Both the position numbers and the translations under genes were made by a program. A model generated the notes under the pieces. The model made no database searches, was not told the origin of the DNA, and worked only from the letters and a program-made list of their open reading frames with translations. Below are positions 17,301 to 26,143 of a stretch of 64,000 nt of DNA, one piece after another. This DNA is from JABMQW01 sp964439935. Lineage in GTDB: Bacteria; Fidelibacterota; Marinisomatia; Marinisomatales; TCS56. The stretch's first letter is position 1. Every line of letters begins with the position of its first letter. The stretch spans positions 310,001-374,000 of the forward strand of contig CAYTPW010000001.1 in the NCBI GenBank assembly GCA_964439935.1, read 5' to 3'.

Positions 17301-19721
17301 ATGAAGATTTTTTTACTGTTTGTATTGCTATTTACTAGCTTTGGTTTTTCTCAATCGCTGCCGCTTGACTCCGCTGCTGTATCCGTTGCTGAAATTGATG
17401 ATGCCGGAGCAGTTCTTGTGAATCCAGCCGGTTTAGGCGTAAGTCGGAATTTTAACAGTCGTGTCCTTTTCCCGATTAATTATTCCAATTCTGATTCCCA
17501 AACGCTGCAGTTTATCTGGATGGCACAGGCGAAAAATAGTGGATTCGGGTATACCTATAATCCTGATGGTTATGATCAATTGCATTTGGGAAGTGGCCAG
17601 AAAATGGACTATGGAATTTATTTTGGCTACATGTCCCATATTAGTCTACGGGGCTATGAGGCGATCGATCTTGGACTGCTGTGGCGCGGGTATAAATGGC
17701 TATCGCTTGGTTTGAGTTGGCAGAATGTTTATTCACGGGATAAGCTGGTGCAGCCCCTGAAAATGGGTATTGCCGTACGACCATTTGGAAATCGACTTAC
17801 AATCAGCTATGATCGTCTATTTGAGATTGACCAGGATGATGAGACGCGTGATCTGGGTGGTTCCATAGTTCTGAATTCTGAACTTATTTCAGGTATCGGA
17901 ATCCTGGCAGGCTATAATCTGGATTACTCAAGTACTATCTTGGGTGTATCGATCAATTATGGCATCGGTGGTTTCGAAAACTACAGTCTATTTGATAACG
18001 GTGGTGAATTAGAGGATAATGGTATAATCGGAGTCAGCACTAATATCGACCGTAAACGTAGTTTTTTCAAATCTAAAGATCCAAAATATGTTGAAATTCG
18101 TTTTGGTGTTGGAATCGAAGATTCTCCAAGTCCCAAAGTATTATTTGGTGATCGATTGGTGACGCTTCGGGAAGTAATCCGCTTGGTCGATCAAATTGCT
18201 GATGATCCCGACGTAGCTGGAGTAATTGTTTATCCCCAACAACTCTCAATTGGCTTTGCCATGGGTACTGAATTACGGGCCGCATTGGTTGGCCTTAAAG
18301 CAGCTGGAAAATCCATTTATGTTTTTGCGGATGTATTGACCGATCGATCATATTCCCTGATTTCCATGTCTGATGGTATCTATTTAAATAGTGGCGGAGC
18401 CCTGATGATCGATGGGATCGGAATGGGGGCAGTTTTTTGGAAGGGTACTTTCGATAAACTGGGACTGGATGCTCAGTATTACCGACGTGGTAAATATAAA
18501 AGTGCCGCTGAGACCTATACCCGAGAACAGATGTCAGAACCAAGCCGGGAAGCGCGTCAGGCGGTATTGGATGATATCGATGTAATCTACCGGGAAATGA
18601 TGCTGGATCGACCTGGGATCGATGATGACCAACTGGAAAAAGTGTTTGACCGTGCGGTATTCACCGCTTCCCAGGCGCTAGAATACGGATTAGTCGATGG
18701 TGTTTATCATCCTGACCAGAAAGAATCGATCATCAAGGACCTGGTCGGAAAAGATGTAAAAATTGTCAAGACAAAACAGTGGGCGCGTAAATGGACTTAT
18801 GATTGGGAGTCAGGAGTAAGACCGCAAATAGCCCTGATTTATGCCGAGGGTCCAATCCTGCCGGGTAAAAGTACTCCATCTCCCTTCGGCAGAGACAAGC
18901 AGATCGGGTCGGTTACGACGGCTACCGCAATCCGAAAGGCACGTGAGGATGAGTTGGTTCAAGCAATTGTGCTGCGGGTAAACAGTCCCGGTGGATCAGT
19001 GCTGGCCTCAGAGGATATCTGGCGGGAGATACACCGGACTACGCATCCGGATTCCAGCGACGAGGAGAATCGGAAGCCAGTATTTGTATCGATGGGAAAT
19101 GTAGCCGCATCCGGTGGCTATTACATTGCCTGTGCCGCTGATACCATAGTAGCTGATTCAGCCTGTATAACCGGTTCGATTGGTGTTCTGGCCGGAAAAA
19201 TATCGCTGGGCGGCTTGTATGAGAAGATTGGCTACAATGTTGATGTTCTTAAGGCGGAGCCCCATTCGGATATGTTTAGTCTGCATCGGTCACTAACTAC
19301 CGAAGAGGGGCAAAGTATCCAAGCGGTCGTTGACAGTTATTATGAACAGTTTCTCGAACGGGTAGCCGAAGGGCGGGAAATGACGGTTGCAGAAGTGGAC
19401 TCAGTAGCCCAGGGCCGAATCTGGACTGGTATAGAAGCTCAAAAACTGGGTCTGGTTGACGAATTGGGTGGGCTGAAGAAAACCATCCAGCTGGCAAAAA
19501 GTCGTATCGGACTAAAACCGGATGATGACATTTATTTGAAAATCTATCCAGGTGTTGAGCGGGCTGATTTCGATTTCAATCTGGAATCTGGTTCCATTAT
19601 ACTTGAAGAATTGGACAAATTAAATGGCACAAATGATATACGTCAGGTGCTAGATCGAATTGCCCTCCTGAACCAGGAGGTGGCACTTTACTTGATGGAG
19701 GAGATCATTCTGGAAGAATAG
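17301..19721 (+). CDS. sppA: SppA-type signal peptide peptidase fused to an outer-membrane-like N-domain
   Basis: An 806-residue protein. After a signal peptide (residues 1-17) there are about 240 residues rich in alternating beta strands that start DSAAVSVAEIDDAGAVLVNPAG, a pattern seen in PorV/UPF0164-type outer-membrane proteins. From about 260 onward come two tandem SppA domains. The general-base lysine is Lys400 in the GKYKSA motif of the first domain and the nucleophile is Ser604 in ASGGYY of the second, 204 residues apart (200 in the E. coli enzyme, Lys209/Ser409). Length of the protease part is normal. SppA degrades leftover signal peptides in the membrane; here the N-domain suggests an unusual location. 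GGGAG sits 6 bases before the ATG. Confidence 0.9.
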   Translation: MKIFLLFVLLFTSFGFSQSLPLDSAAVSVAEIDDAGAVLVNPAGLGVSRNFNSRVLFPINYSNSDSQTLQFIWMAQAKNSGFGYTYNPDGYDQLHLGSGQKMDYGIYFGYMSHISLRGYEAIDLGLLWRGYKWLSLGLSWQNVYSRDKLVQPLKMGIAVRPFGNRLTISYDRLFEIDQDDETRDLGGSIVLNSELISGIGILAGYNLDYSSTILGVSINYGIGGFENYSLFDNGGELEDNGIIGVSTNIDRKRSFFKSKDPKYVEIRFGVGIEDSPSPKVLFGDRLVTLREVIRLVDQIADDPDVAGVIVYPQQLSIGFAMGTELRAALVGLKAAGKSIYVFADVLTDRSYSLISMSDGIYLNSGGALMIDGIGMGAVFWKGTFDKLGLDAQYYRRGKYKSAAETYTREQMSEPSREARQAVLDDIDVIYREMMLDRPGIDDDQLEKVFDRAVFTASQALEYGLVDGVYHPDQKESIIKDLVGKDVKIVKTKQWARKWTYDWESGVRPQIALIYAEGPILPGKSTPSPFGRDKQIGSVTTATAIRKAREDELVQAIVLRVNSPGGSVLASEDIWREIHRTTHPDSSDEENRKPVFVSMGNVAASGGYYIACAADTIVADSACITGSIGVLAGKISLGGLYEKIGYNVDVLKAEPHSDMFSLHRSLTTEEGQSIQAVVDSYYEQFLERVAEGREMTVAEVDSVAQGRIWTGIEAQKLGLVDELGGLKKTIQLAKSRIGLKPDDDIYLKIYPGVERADFDFNLESGSIILEELDKLNGTNDIRQVLDRIALLNQEVALYLMEEIILEE

Positions 19722-19788
19722 GATTATTGCAGTAGTTTAAAAATAATCTGTTATGTTATTCCCAGGATTTATTTGAAAGGAGAATATT

Positions 19789-20451
19789 ATGGCTAGAGTA
19801 GGTGTTGTTCTATCGGGTTGCGGAGTCTATGATGGTGCTGAAATCCATGAAACAGTCATCACCCTGCTGGCCTTGGACCGCGCCGGAGCTGAAGTTGTAA
19901 TGATGGCTCCAAATATCGGTCAGTTGCATGTTGTCAATCATCTTACTGGTGAAGAAATGACTATGGAGAGCCGCAATGTTCTGGTTGAGTCAGCCAGGAT
20001 TGCCCGAGGGAATATTCGTGATCTGAGTCTGGTTACCGGTGCTGAACTGGATGCCTTGATTTTCCCAGGTGGTTTCGGAGTAGCTAAAAATCTGAGTGAT
20101 TACGCAATGGTCGGTGCTGATTGCGAAGTCAACCCGGATGCACAAAGGATTGTTGCCGAAATGATTGAGGCTCGAAAACCGGTTGGCGTGATCTGCATAG
20201 CACCGGCTATGTTGGCCAAAATTCTTAAACAAATGGGTAAATCAGCCAGACTGACAATTGGCAATGACAATAATACTGCCGGCGATATTCAAACTATGGG
20301 AAGCCAGCATCTTGAGTGTCCGGTCGATGAATTGATTGTTGATGAGGAGCATAAAATCATTTCAACACCAGCCTATATGATAGGACAGCAAATTAAAGAT
20401 GTAGCACTGGGAATCGAAAAACTGGTTGATAAAATATTAACTATGTTATAG
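19789..20451 (+). CDS. elbB: ElbB-type glyoxalase, DJ-1/PfpI superfamily
   Basis: A 220-residue protein of the DJ-1/PfpI superfamily, ElbB group. The start RVGVVLSGCGVYDGAEIHE is the group signature, the nucleophile elbow is GVICIAPAML with the catalytic cysteine, and the length matches. ElbB is described as an isoprenoid-biosynthesis enhancing protein with glyoxalase activity. AAAGGAG precedes the ATG. It lies alone between sppA and the convergent envelope operon. Confidence 0.93.
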   Translation: MARVGVVLSGCGVYDGAEIHETVITLLALDRAGAEVVMMAPNIGQLHVVNHLTGEEMTMESRNVLVESARIARGNIRDLSLVTGAELDALIFPGGFGVAKNLSDYAMVGADCEVNPDAQRIVAEMIEARKPVGVICIAPAMLAKILKQMGKSARLTIGNDNNTAGDIQTMGSQHLECPVDELIVDEEHKIISTPAYMIGQQIKDVALGIEKLVDKILTML

Positions 20452-20479
20452 AAAGCCACTGGAGATCAGCGGCTCTTAA

Positions 20480-20505
20480 TTGATTTAATTATTTAATTAA
20501 ATCAA
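20480..20505. repeat. AT-rich 11-bp inverted repeat at convergent gene ends
   Basis: TTGATTTAATT (20480-20490) and AATTAAATCAA (20495-20505) form a perfect inverted repeat with a 4-base loop, overlapping the stop codon of the minus-strand gene and facing elbB. It could fold as a weak hairpin at both transcript ends, but it has no G-C core. Confidence 0.35.
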
Positions 20506-21487
20506 CATCAACCGATCCTAAACCGATCGATATATCCAGTTCAATACTGGGTTGCTTGCTCTTCCAGTCAGGAGTACTCCATTCTTTATGTCCGGTCTTA
20601 ACCATTTCATCGACATCGACCGAAGACAGGAAAGTATCGTCGACACGGATTTTAATATTGGCCTTTTCTGGCAGAACCAACTCCAGTGATCCCAGAGCAA
20701 CTTCAATATCGCCGACCAGATCATATTTCTGCTTGCTGAGGTCGACGTAGGCAGAACCTAATCCCACATCCAGATTAATATATTTAGCTCGTAGGTAGCC
20801 CAAACCATAGCCATTAAAATCTCCGAGACCACTCTCGATATAAACTTCTTTACATTTGGTTGAATTTGGTTCGTCAATTGACAGCCGAACATCACTCAGA
20901 CCACATTCCAACTCCAGTCCGGCGATAGCCAGGTCGGTTAAATCTATATCAGCCTTACCAAGGCCGAATTCGAATTTCATCGAGGTGGGGATATCAGGCG
21001 GAAATTGAAAATCTAGTTCCTGGCGTACATGTTCATCGTCAAGATCTCCCAATTCGATATGGAACCGTTTTCCGTCATCTTCATAGTCATGGTCAGAATC
21101 ATGATCATTCCCTTCGTCATCGTAATAGTGTCGCAGAGACTTGGTTCTCGCTTTGAAAATTCCCTTTGTCCCAAAGGTTTCGTAGCTGATTTTCGGTTTA
21201 TAATCAAGTGAATCATATTTGAAGGATCCGGTAATTATATCATCCTGCCCGGCTTTTATTTCCAGATCACCCATAGCAAAGTCAAAGCTGGCTTCCAAAT
21301 GACCAATATCCTGGATATCGAATCGGTAATTTTTAGTGATTAAATCTTTGTTACTATTGTTGCGGCTGGAGCCATAGTATTCATCATCCTGAAGGAAAGT
21401 GACCAGATATGGAAAATCGGTATGAATGGTGATTTCTTGACTTTGTGTTATGGTAAGAAGCAGGGTAATCAGTAATACTGGTCGCAT
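20489..21487 (-). CDS. Exported toast_rack-like beta-repeat protein of the ECF operon
   Basis: A 332-residue exported protein with a short signal peptide (residues 1-17, ending TQS). After an acidic stretch (DDEGNDHDSDHDYEDDG, about 120-140) there are repeats of the form GLGKADIDL, GLSDVRLSI, GLGDFNGYG, GLGSAYVDL, ALGSLELVL and GLGSVDVDL, the pattern of the toast_rack family. The function is unknown; related domains occur in envelope-stress proteins. I place the start at the ATG at 21487; a longer reading would overlap the upstream gene. It is the last gene of the sigma operon, 7 bases after the barrel gene. Confidence 0.82.
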   Translation of the reverse strand: MRPVLLITLLLTITQSQEITIHTDFPYLVTFLQDDEYYGSSRNNSNKDLITKNYRFDIQDIGHLEASFDFAMGDLEIKAGQDDIITGSFKYDSLDYKPKISYETFGTKGIFKARTKSLRHYYDDEGNDHDSDHDYEDDGKRFHIELGDLDDEHVRQELDFQFPPDIPTSMKFEFGLGKADIDLTDLAIAGLELECGLSDVRLSIDEPNSTKCKEVYIESGLGDFNGYGLGYLRAKYINLDVGLGSAYVDLSKQKYDLVGDIEVALGSLELVLPEKANIKIRVDDTFLSSVDVDEMVKTGHKEWSTPDWKSKQPSIELDISIGLGSVDVDLIK

Positions 21488-21494
21488 GGATATC

Positions 21495-23096
21495 TCAAAA
21501 ATTAAAATTGATTCGTAAGGTAGATTCCCAGTATTCGGTTCCATCCAGCGGTTTGGCAAAATTTATTCGCCAGTCAATATCATCATGGTCCGAAGATGCA
21601 AGTCCTATTCCCACCGATGATTTTCCATTATTAATGATGTCGTCGATACTGGTTATATCATATTCGGTAGCCATCCAGGCATCGCCGGAATCGGTAAATA
21701 GAATCAGAGTCCAGTCGTCATCAACAAAATCAGGGGTGAAGATAATTTCAGTATTCAATTGCACGAATCGGTCACCGTGCCAGGGATCTCCATTCCATTT
21801 TTTCTTATAGGGATAGGCCGCTATTGAACCAAGCCCGCCAACACCGAAATAACGGAACTCCGGCAAAGTTCCGGTCGCGGTTCCAGCCAGCAAGCGGGAA
21901 CGGATGATAACACCGGGTGTAATTTCAAGACCGATTATACCCATTCCAAGCAGCCGCTGGAAATGATCATACATTTGTGTTTCTAGAATTTGCTCGGCCG
22001 TAACATAAACGGCAATCCCCGATTTATATGGATTGAAATGTCGTGGTTTAAAAGCAAATGATATTCGCGCACTTTCAACATCTCCGGGTATAACCGGCAA
22101 ATTGTCGCGCAGGGCTCGATTGTCATTAAATACCGTCCACAGGTTCTGATCAACCGGTATGGAATCCTGAGAAGCAGAAACATAGGTTGCCCTGATTCTG
22201 ATCCAGTTCAAATCAAATCCCACTCCAACCTCAAAGCCGGATTCATCCCAGCGATCATAAAAATCCTGACGTCCAAGTATCCCAGCTAATGAGTTTTCAA
22301 GTTCGGGAAGACGATAGAAGTCATCAGTTCGACTTTCTTTGAAACCACTGCCAAACAGTATAAAGTGTCGATTCAATAAATATACTTCCCCAGTGATCCG
22401 GCCGGTATATGTATTCTGGCTGAAACGCCAGCCAGCGGAAAGATTCAACCGCAAGTTGGATAATGAGCGACGATCCCATCTGTAATTAAATGGAGTAATC
22501 AATAAACCCTCGTTCCGATTATAAATGAACCAGAATGTTTTTGGGTGTATCCAGCTACTTCGAGAATACCAAGAACGTTCCTTTAGCATGAAATCTGATT
22601 CACCTTCCACTCCATTGGACTCACTAGTGGTTTCTTTGAAAGAAAGACCTTTAGATATATTGGTTTCGATGATACGACCGCGAACCTGAGCGCCAGATTC
22701 CTGATGTACCGTTCCGCCGATCGCGATTATCCTTCCATTTACAATTGCTCCTGACTTGATATATATATCGCCACCAATTATTGTAAATTCGCCATCGATT
22801 TGCCCGTATACTGTCAGATCACCACCGACTATCCGGACTTTGCTGCGATTGATATCACCTGATTCGATAACATAATCACCAAAGAATTTGACTTCATCCG
22901 ATTGGGTATCTGATTCGGTATTGTCTCCAGGAAAGTTTTCAAGAGCTACGCCTTGGGGTAATTTGGCATCGGAAATGTTGCCTGATTGAGTTAGAGTTTC
23001 TTCCACCGCACGTGGTTGTTCGCTCGTGGCGTTAGAATACTGTGCTATCCCCGGTACAAGACCCAAGGCAAGTAAAATAAAGCTGTATTTAATCAT
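21495..23096 (-). CDS. Bactofilin-like domain fused to Omp85-type beta-barrel
   Basis: A 533-residue exported protein with an N-terminal signal peptide (ending about residue 18). Residues about 70-155 hold short beta repeats (VRIVGGDLTVYG, FTIIGGDIYIKSG, RIIAIGGTVHQESG) of the bactofilin/polymer-forming type. From about 195 to the end is a beta-barrel whose segment YFGVGGLGSIAAYPYKKK followed by GDRFVQLNTEI resembles the GGxxSxRGY motif of the Omp85/BamA and patatin-like barrels; it ends in Phe. It should lie in the outer membrane. It overlaps the upstream gene by 4 bases (ATGA). The fusion is unusual and the job unknown. Confidence 0.84.
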   Translation of the reverse strand: MIKYSFILLALGLVPGIAQYSNATSEQPRAVEETLTQSGNISDAKLPQGVALENFPGDNTESDTQSDEVKFFGDYVIESGDINRSKVRIVGGDLTVYGQIDGEFTIIGGDIYIKSGAIVNGRIIAIGGTVHQESGAQVRGRIIETNISKGLSFKETTSESNGVEGESDFMLKERSWYSRSSWIHPKTFWFIYNRNEGLLITPFNYRWDRRSLSNLRLNLSAGWRFSQNTYTGRITGEVYLLNRHFILFGSGFKESRTDDFYRLPELENSLAGILGRQDFYDRWDESGFEVGVGFDLNWIRIRATYVSASQDSIPVDQNLWTVFNDNRALRDNLPVIPGDVESARISFAFKPRHFNPYKSGIAVYVTAEQILETQMYDHFQRLLGMGIIGLEITPGVIIRSRLLAGTATGTLPEFRYFGVGGLGSIAAYPYKKKWNGDPWHGDRFVQLNTEIIFTPDFVDDDWTLILFTDSGDAWMATEYDITSIDDIINNGKSSVGIGLASSDHDDIDWRINFAKPLDGTEYWESTLRINFNF

Positions 23097-24355
23097 TCCG
23101 AACTCTTTTCTATTGTAATCGTACCGTGACTGGTGCGTAGTTTTACAGAATAGGTGCCATCACCAATCATACTTTCACCGCGGATTTCATCATATTTTTT
23201 CTCTACTTTAAACGGGAAATCACTTTCGATTACATTTGATGAAATTTCATTCTCTACAACAGCATCGATCGTGGCGGGAAAATTATCTGGTAGAATCAGA
23301 TGGATTGAACCGTAATCATTGATGATGTTGATATCATGGTCTTTAAATTTCCGATCCCAGATTTTGTCTATTTCAAGCTCACCAGCACTGGTTTTAGCCC
23401 GGATTGAGCCGCGTAAACCAATCACTACTACATCACCACTGCTGGTAGAGAGATCGGCATTTCCACGAATTTCTTCGATTTCAATATCGCCACCGGAGGT
23501 TTCAGCCTTAATTGATCCAGCCAGATCATCGATCTCAATATCACCACCGCTGGTCTGTAAATCCATTTCTGCCTGAATCCGATGGGCATCGATATCGCCA
23601 CCAGAAGTATAACCGGTCAATTTTTTTCCAACAATATCTTCAAAACTCAGTTCACCACCGCTGGTTTCCACGTCCACATTACCCTGGACTGATTCAATAA
23701 CAATATCACCACCGGATGTTTTTGCGGCCACTTCACCTTCCACCCGCTCTACGTCGATATCGCCACCGGAAGTATTTAGAGCCAGAATACCTTCTGCATG
23801 ATCGATTGCAATATCACCGCCGGAGGTGCGGGCAGTTATTTTTCCAGTCAAATTCCTCATGTCAACATCGCCACCACGGGTTGATAGGCTGACTTCACCC
23901 ACGATTCGATCGGCTTCTATATCACCGCCGGCTGTTTTAGCGCTGATATTACAGTTGATCGGAATTATGATCGAATAATCAAATGAGGAGCGAGCCTTCC
24001 ATTCGTCCAGTCCCATGATATCAATCACGCTAGCTTCTTCTGACTGACTGACCTTTGCCCGATATTCATCAAACAGGGATTTAGCCTTAAATCCGGAGCT
24101 GGACCAGATAGAAACTTCTTCAGTAATCTGGATAACATTTCCCGGTTCCCCACTGAATGTGATATCTCCTTTTACTTGGTGGATATTCAGAGTCCAGCCG
24201 AGTCCCTTCCCGACTTTGCCTTTATCAACTTCAAACTCATAAGTTGTTGTTCCGATATAATGATTCTTTTTATCCAGATCAAAGTGCTGCAGAATCTCTT
24301 GTCCAATGACTAGTTGGGATAAGAATATAACTGGCAGTATCTTGTTCATTGTCAT
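23093..24355 (-). CDS. DUF4097-type exported beta-solenoid protein
   Basis: A 420-residue exported protein: a signal peptide (residues 1-18), an N-terminal beta sandwich, then about ten tandem copies of an 18-residue repeat of the form TSGGDI-x-I-x5-G-x-(A/V)-x-(A/T)-x, typical of DUF4097 proteins, which fold as a beta-solenoid. The repeats are visible in the DNA as a 54-base period. Function is unknown; family members are often found with sigma/anti-sigma pairs. It starts inside the anti-sigma gene's stop (4-base overlap) and overlaps the next gene likewise, so all are translationally coupled. Confidence 0.9.
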   Translation of the reverse strand: MTMNKILPVIFLSQLVIGQEILQHFDLDKKNHYIGTTTYEFEVDKGKVGKGLGWTLNIHQVKGDITFSGEPGNVIQITEEVSIWSSSGFKAKSLFDEYRAKVSQSEEASVIDIMGLDEWKARSSFDYSIIIPINCNISAKTAGGDIEADRIVGEVSLSTRGGDVDMRNLTGKITARTSGGDIAIDHAEGILALNTSGGDIDVERVEGEVAAKTSGGDIVIESVQGNVDVETSGGELSFEDIVGKKLTGYTSGGDIDAHRIQAEMDLQTSGGDIEIDDLAGSIKAETSGGDIEIEEIRGNADLSTSSGDVVVIGLRGSIRAKTSAGELEIDKIWDRKFKDHDINIINDYGSIHLILPDNFPATIDAVVENEISSNVIESDFPFKVEKKYDEIRGESMIGDGTYSVKLRTSHGTITIEKSSE

Positions 24356-25338
24356 TCCTCGATTCGTTGTACTGCAACTTGGCTTTTAAATGAATCGGAA
24401 ATCCGACGGGCTTGGTCACGGATGAATTCATTTTTATCCATTTTCATAATGATCTGCAAGGCTGGTATGATATCTTCAGTGGGATTCTGCGCTAATATAC
24501 CGAGAGCGGCCATCCGAACAGCTTCATTTTCATCTTCAAAAAGCACTTTGATACAGGCATCTCGGAGTGTTTTATCAGCTTCATAGATACTCAGCGATTT
24601 AGCTGCACGTAACCGTACACCCGGGTTGGGATCGGTTAACAACGATGAAATTAAAACTACCCGACCTTCTTCAATAGGTTGTGCTTCGGAAATCAGATTT
24701 ACCGCTTTCAGACGTTTACCGGGATTACTATCATTTTTAAGCATGTAATACAGGATTTGTCGAACGGATTCATCTTCCAAACCACCTTCGACACTGATAT
24801 CATTTTTGGCCTGTAAATTGAAACTGACAGATTGAGGATCATCCTGGTAGAAATCGATATCTTTACTCGAAAGGGTTCCGCTTTCAAGCAATTGCATTAT
24901 ATCCGGTTGTTCGTTAGATGCAATTGGAGCGGTTATCGTCTGCACAGTGGGAAAAGCCAGGCGGCCAATCAGGAAAGCCAGCATAATATAAGTGGCAACG
25001 GCCCAGGCTGGTTGCCGGGGTATGAATAAGCGTTCCGATAGGGTGTAACGCAAATCAGCCCATTTGGCTATTAGCCTGGATTTTTGAGTACGGTCATCTA
25101 ATTGTTCGATTTTACCGCGTAAAAGATTGCGCTGTCCTTCAAGTACAAATTCGGGTATTTCCACTTTAGCAACTTTTTCAGTCAGCTCAAGTGTTTCTGT
25201 AATATCAGCAACTTCCGCCTGCAGGGCGGGGCTTGCTTTTAACAATTGTTCAAATTGCTGACGCTCAGAATCAGTTAGTGCAGTCAAGGCGTAAAGCGTC
25301 GCTTGATCACGTAATTTGGGGGGTAAAGTATCAGGCAT
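24352..25338 (-). CDS. Anti-sigma-like membrane protein with C-terminal HEAT repeats
   Basis: A 328-residue protein. Residues 1-60 (ATLYALTALTDSERQQFEQLL) match the N-terminal pattern of RskA-type anti-sigma factors, but there is no HxxxCxxC zinc motif. One transmembrane span lies at about 114-130. The C-terminal 140 residues are HEAT-like helical repeats (NPGKRLKAVNLI, NPGVRLRAAKSL, NEAVRMAALGIL). The likely topology is a cytosolic sigma-binding N-domain and a periplasmic HEAT sensor. It overlaps the sigma factor gene by 8 bases, as expected of a sigma/anti-sigma pair. That it binds the sigma factor is inference. Confidence 0.82.
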   Translation of the reverse strand: MPDTLPPKLRDQATLYALTALTDSERQQFEQLLKASPALQAEVADITETLELTEKVAKVEIPEFVLEGQRNLLRGKIEQLDDRTQKSRLIAKWADLRYTLSERLFIPRQPAWAVATYIMLAFLIGRLAFPTVQTITAPIASNEQPDIMQLLESGTLSSKDIDFYQDDPQSVSFNLQAKNDISVEGGLEDESVRQILYYMLKNDSNPGKRLKAVNLISEAQPIEEGRVVLISSLLTDPNPGVRLRAAKSLSIYEADKTLRDACIKVLFEDENEAVRMAALGILAQNPTEDIIPALQIIMKMDKNEFIRDQARRISDSFKSQVAVQRIEE

Positions 25339-25888
25339 ATCGATACTCCTTAAGTTCTACTCGTAATTTTTCCATGGCACGGAACAGGTACCGTTTTACC
25401 GTACCCTCGGATATGTTAATAATTCTTGCTATATCTTTAATTTTGAGATTTTCAAGATGTTTTAGAATAAAGACCGTGCGCTGCTTTTGTGGTAATATGG
25501 TCATTGCAGATTTTACGGCTGTCATTATTTCCTGTCCGGAAGCGCGATTATCACTGGGATCAGCGATCCAATCCAGATGTCCCGATTCCCTTTCTGGATC
25601 AGGCTCATACAGATTTAATCGGGCTTGCTTGCGCTTAAAATTATATGACGTATTGACCGTAATCCGGTACAACCAGGTATAAAACTGACTCTCAAAGCGA
25701 AAATTCTTTATGCTTTTATACGCTTTGAGAAAAACCTCCTGGTAGAGGTCCTCCGCATCTTGCTGATTGCGGGTTAATTGGTAGGCCAGTATCATAACTC
25801 TTTCATCATGTAGTTTTACCAGTTCGTGAAATGATTCCGAATCACCGGACTGGGCTTTTTTTATCAGTTGTCTGATTTCTGCTTTCAA
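25331..25888 (-). CDS. ECF RNA polymerase sigma factor
   Basis: A 185-residue sigma-70 family factor with only regions 2 and 4. Region 2 shows DAEDLYQEVFLKAYKSI and FRFESQFYTWLYRI; region 4 shows LPQKQRTVFILKHLENLKIKDIA and the helix-turn-helix ISEGTVKRYLFRAMEKL. Length is typical. It is the first of five coupled genes, so it probably drives its own operon, which would be controlled by the anti-sigma-like protein directly downstream. Confidence 0.95.
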   Translation of the reverse strand: MKAEIRQLIKKAQSGDSESFHELVKLHDERVMILAYQLTRNQQDAEDLYQEVFLKAYKSIKNFRFESQFYTWLYRITVNTSYNFKRKQARLNLYEPDPERESGHLDWIADPSDNRASGQEIMTAVKSAMTILPQKQRTVFILKHLENLKIKDIARIINISEGTVKRYLFRAMEKLRVELKEYRYA

Positions 25889-26143
25889 TTTTAGGTTTTA
25901 TTCACGTTTGCTTTGACACGATGGGGGAGATTTGGTTGTCACGAACTTATCTGGTCAGACGAGAAAATGCAAGCCGGAATATAAGTCCGGATCAAATGCT
26001 AATTAATAAGGAACCCCCCGCTTGGGCGTACCTAATAATAATGGTTTTAACCGATCTATTCAGTAGGATCAGAGTTTGAGCGATGGATATTGATTTAGTG
26101 TCGCTGTCAGCGGTTCAGCTGAATTTATCCATTCCAAAGCGTA
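25889..26143. other. Spacer between PEP carboxykinase and the sigma operon
   Basis: There are 255 bases with no gene. They must hold the promoter of the minus-strand sigma operon and the 3' end of the PEP carboxykinase transcript. A short CCGGA/TCCGG hairpin lies at about 25973-25990; I see no clear terminator with a T-run and no confident promoter. Confidence 0.4.

Noticed and set aside
23450..23960. Regular short repeats (ATATCACCACCGG-like) about 54 bases apart, like a CRISPR array
   Set aside because: They are codons of the 18-residue TSGGDI repeats in an intact protein frame; the units diverge and the spacers are homologous to each other.
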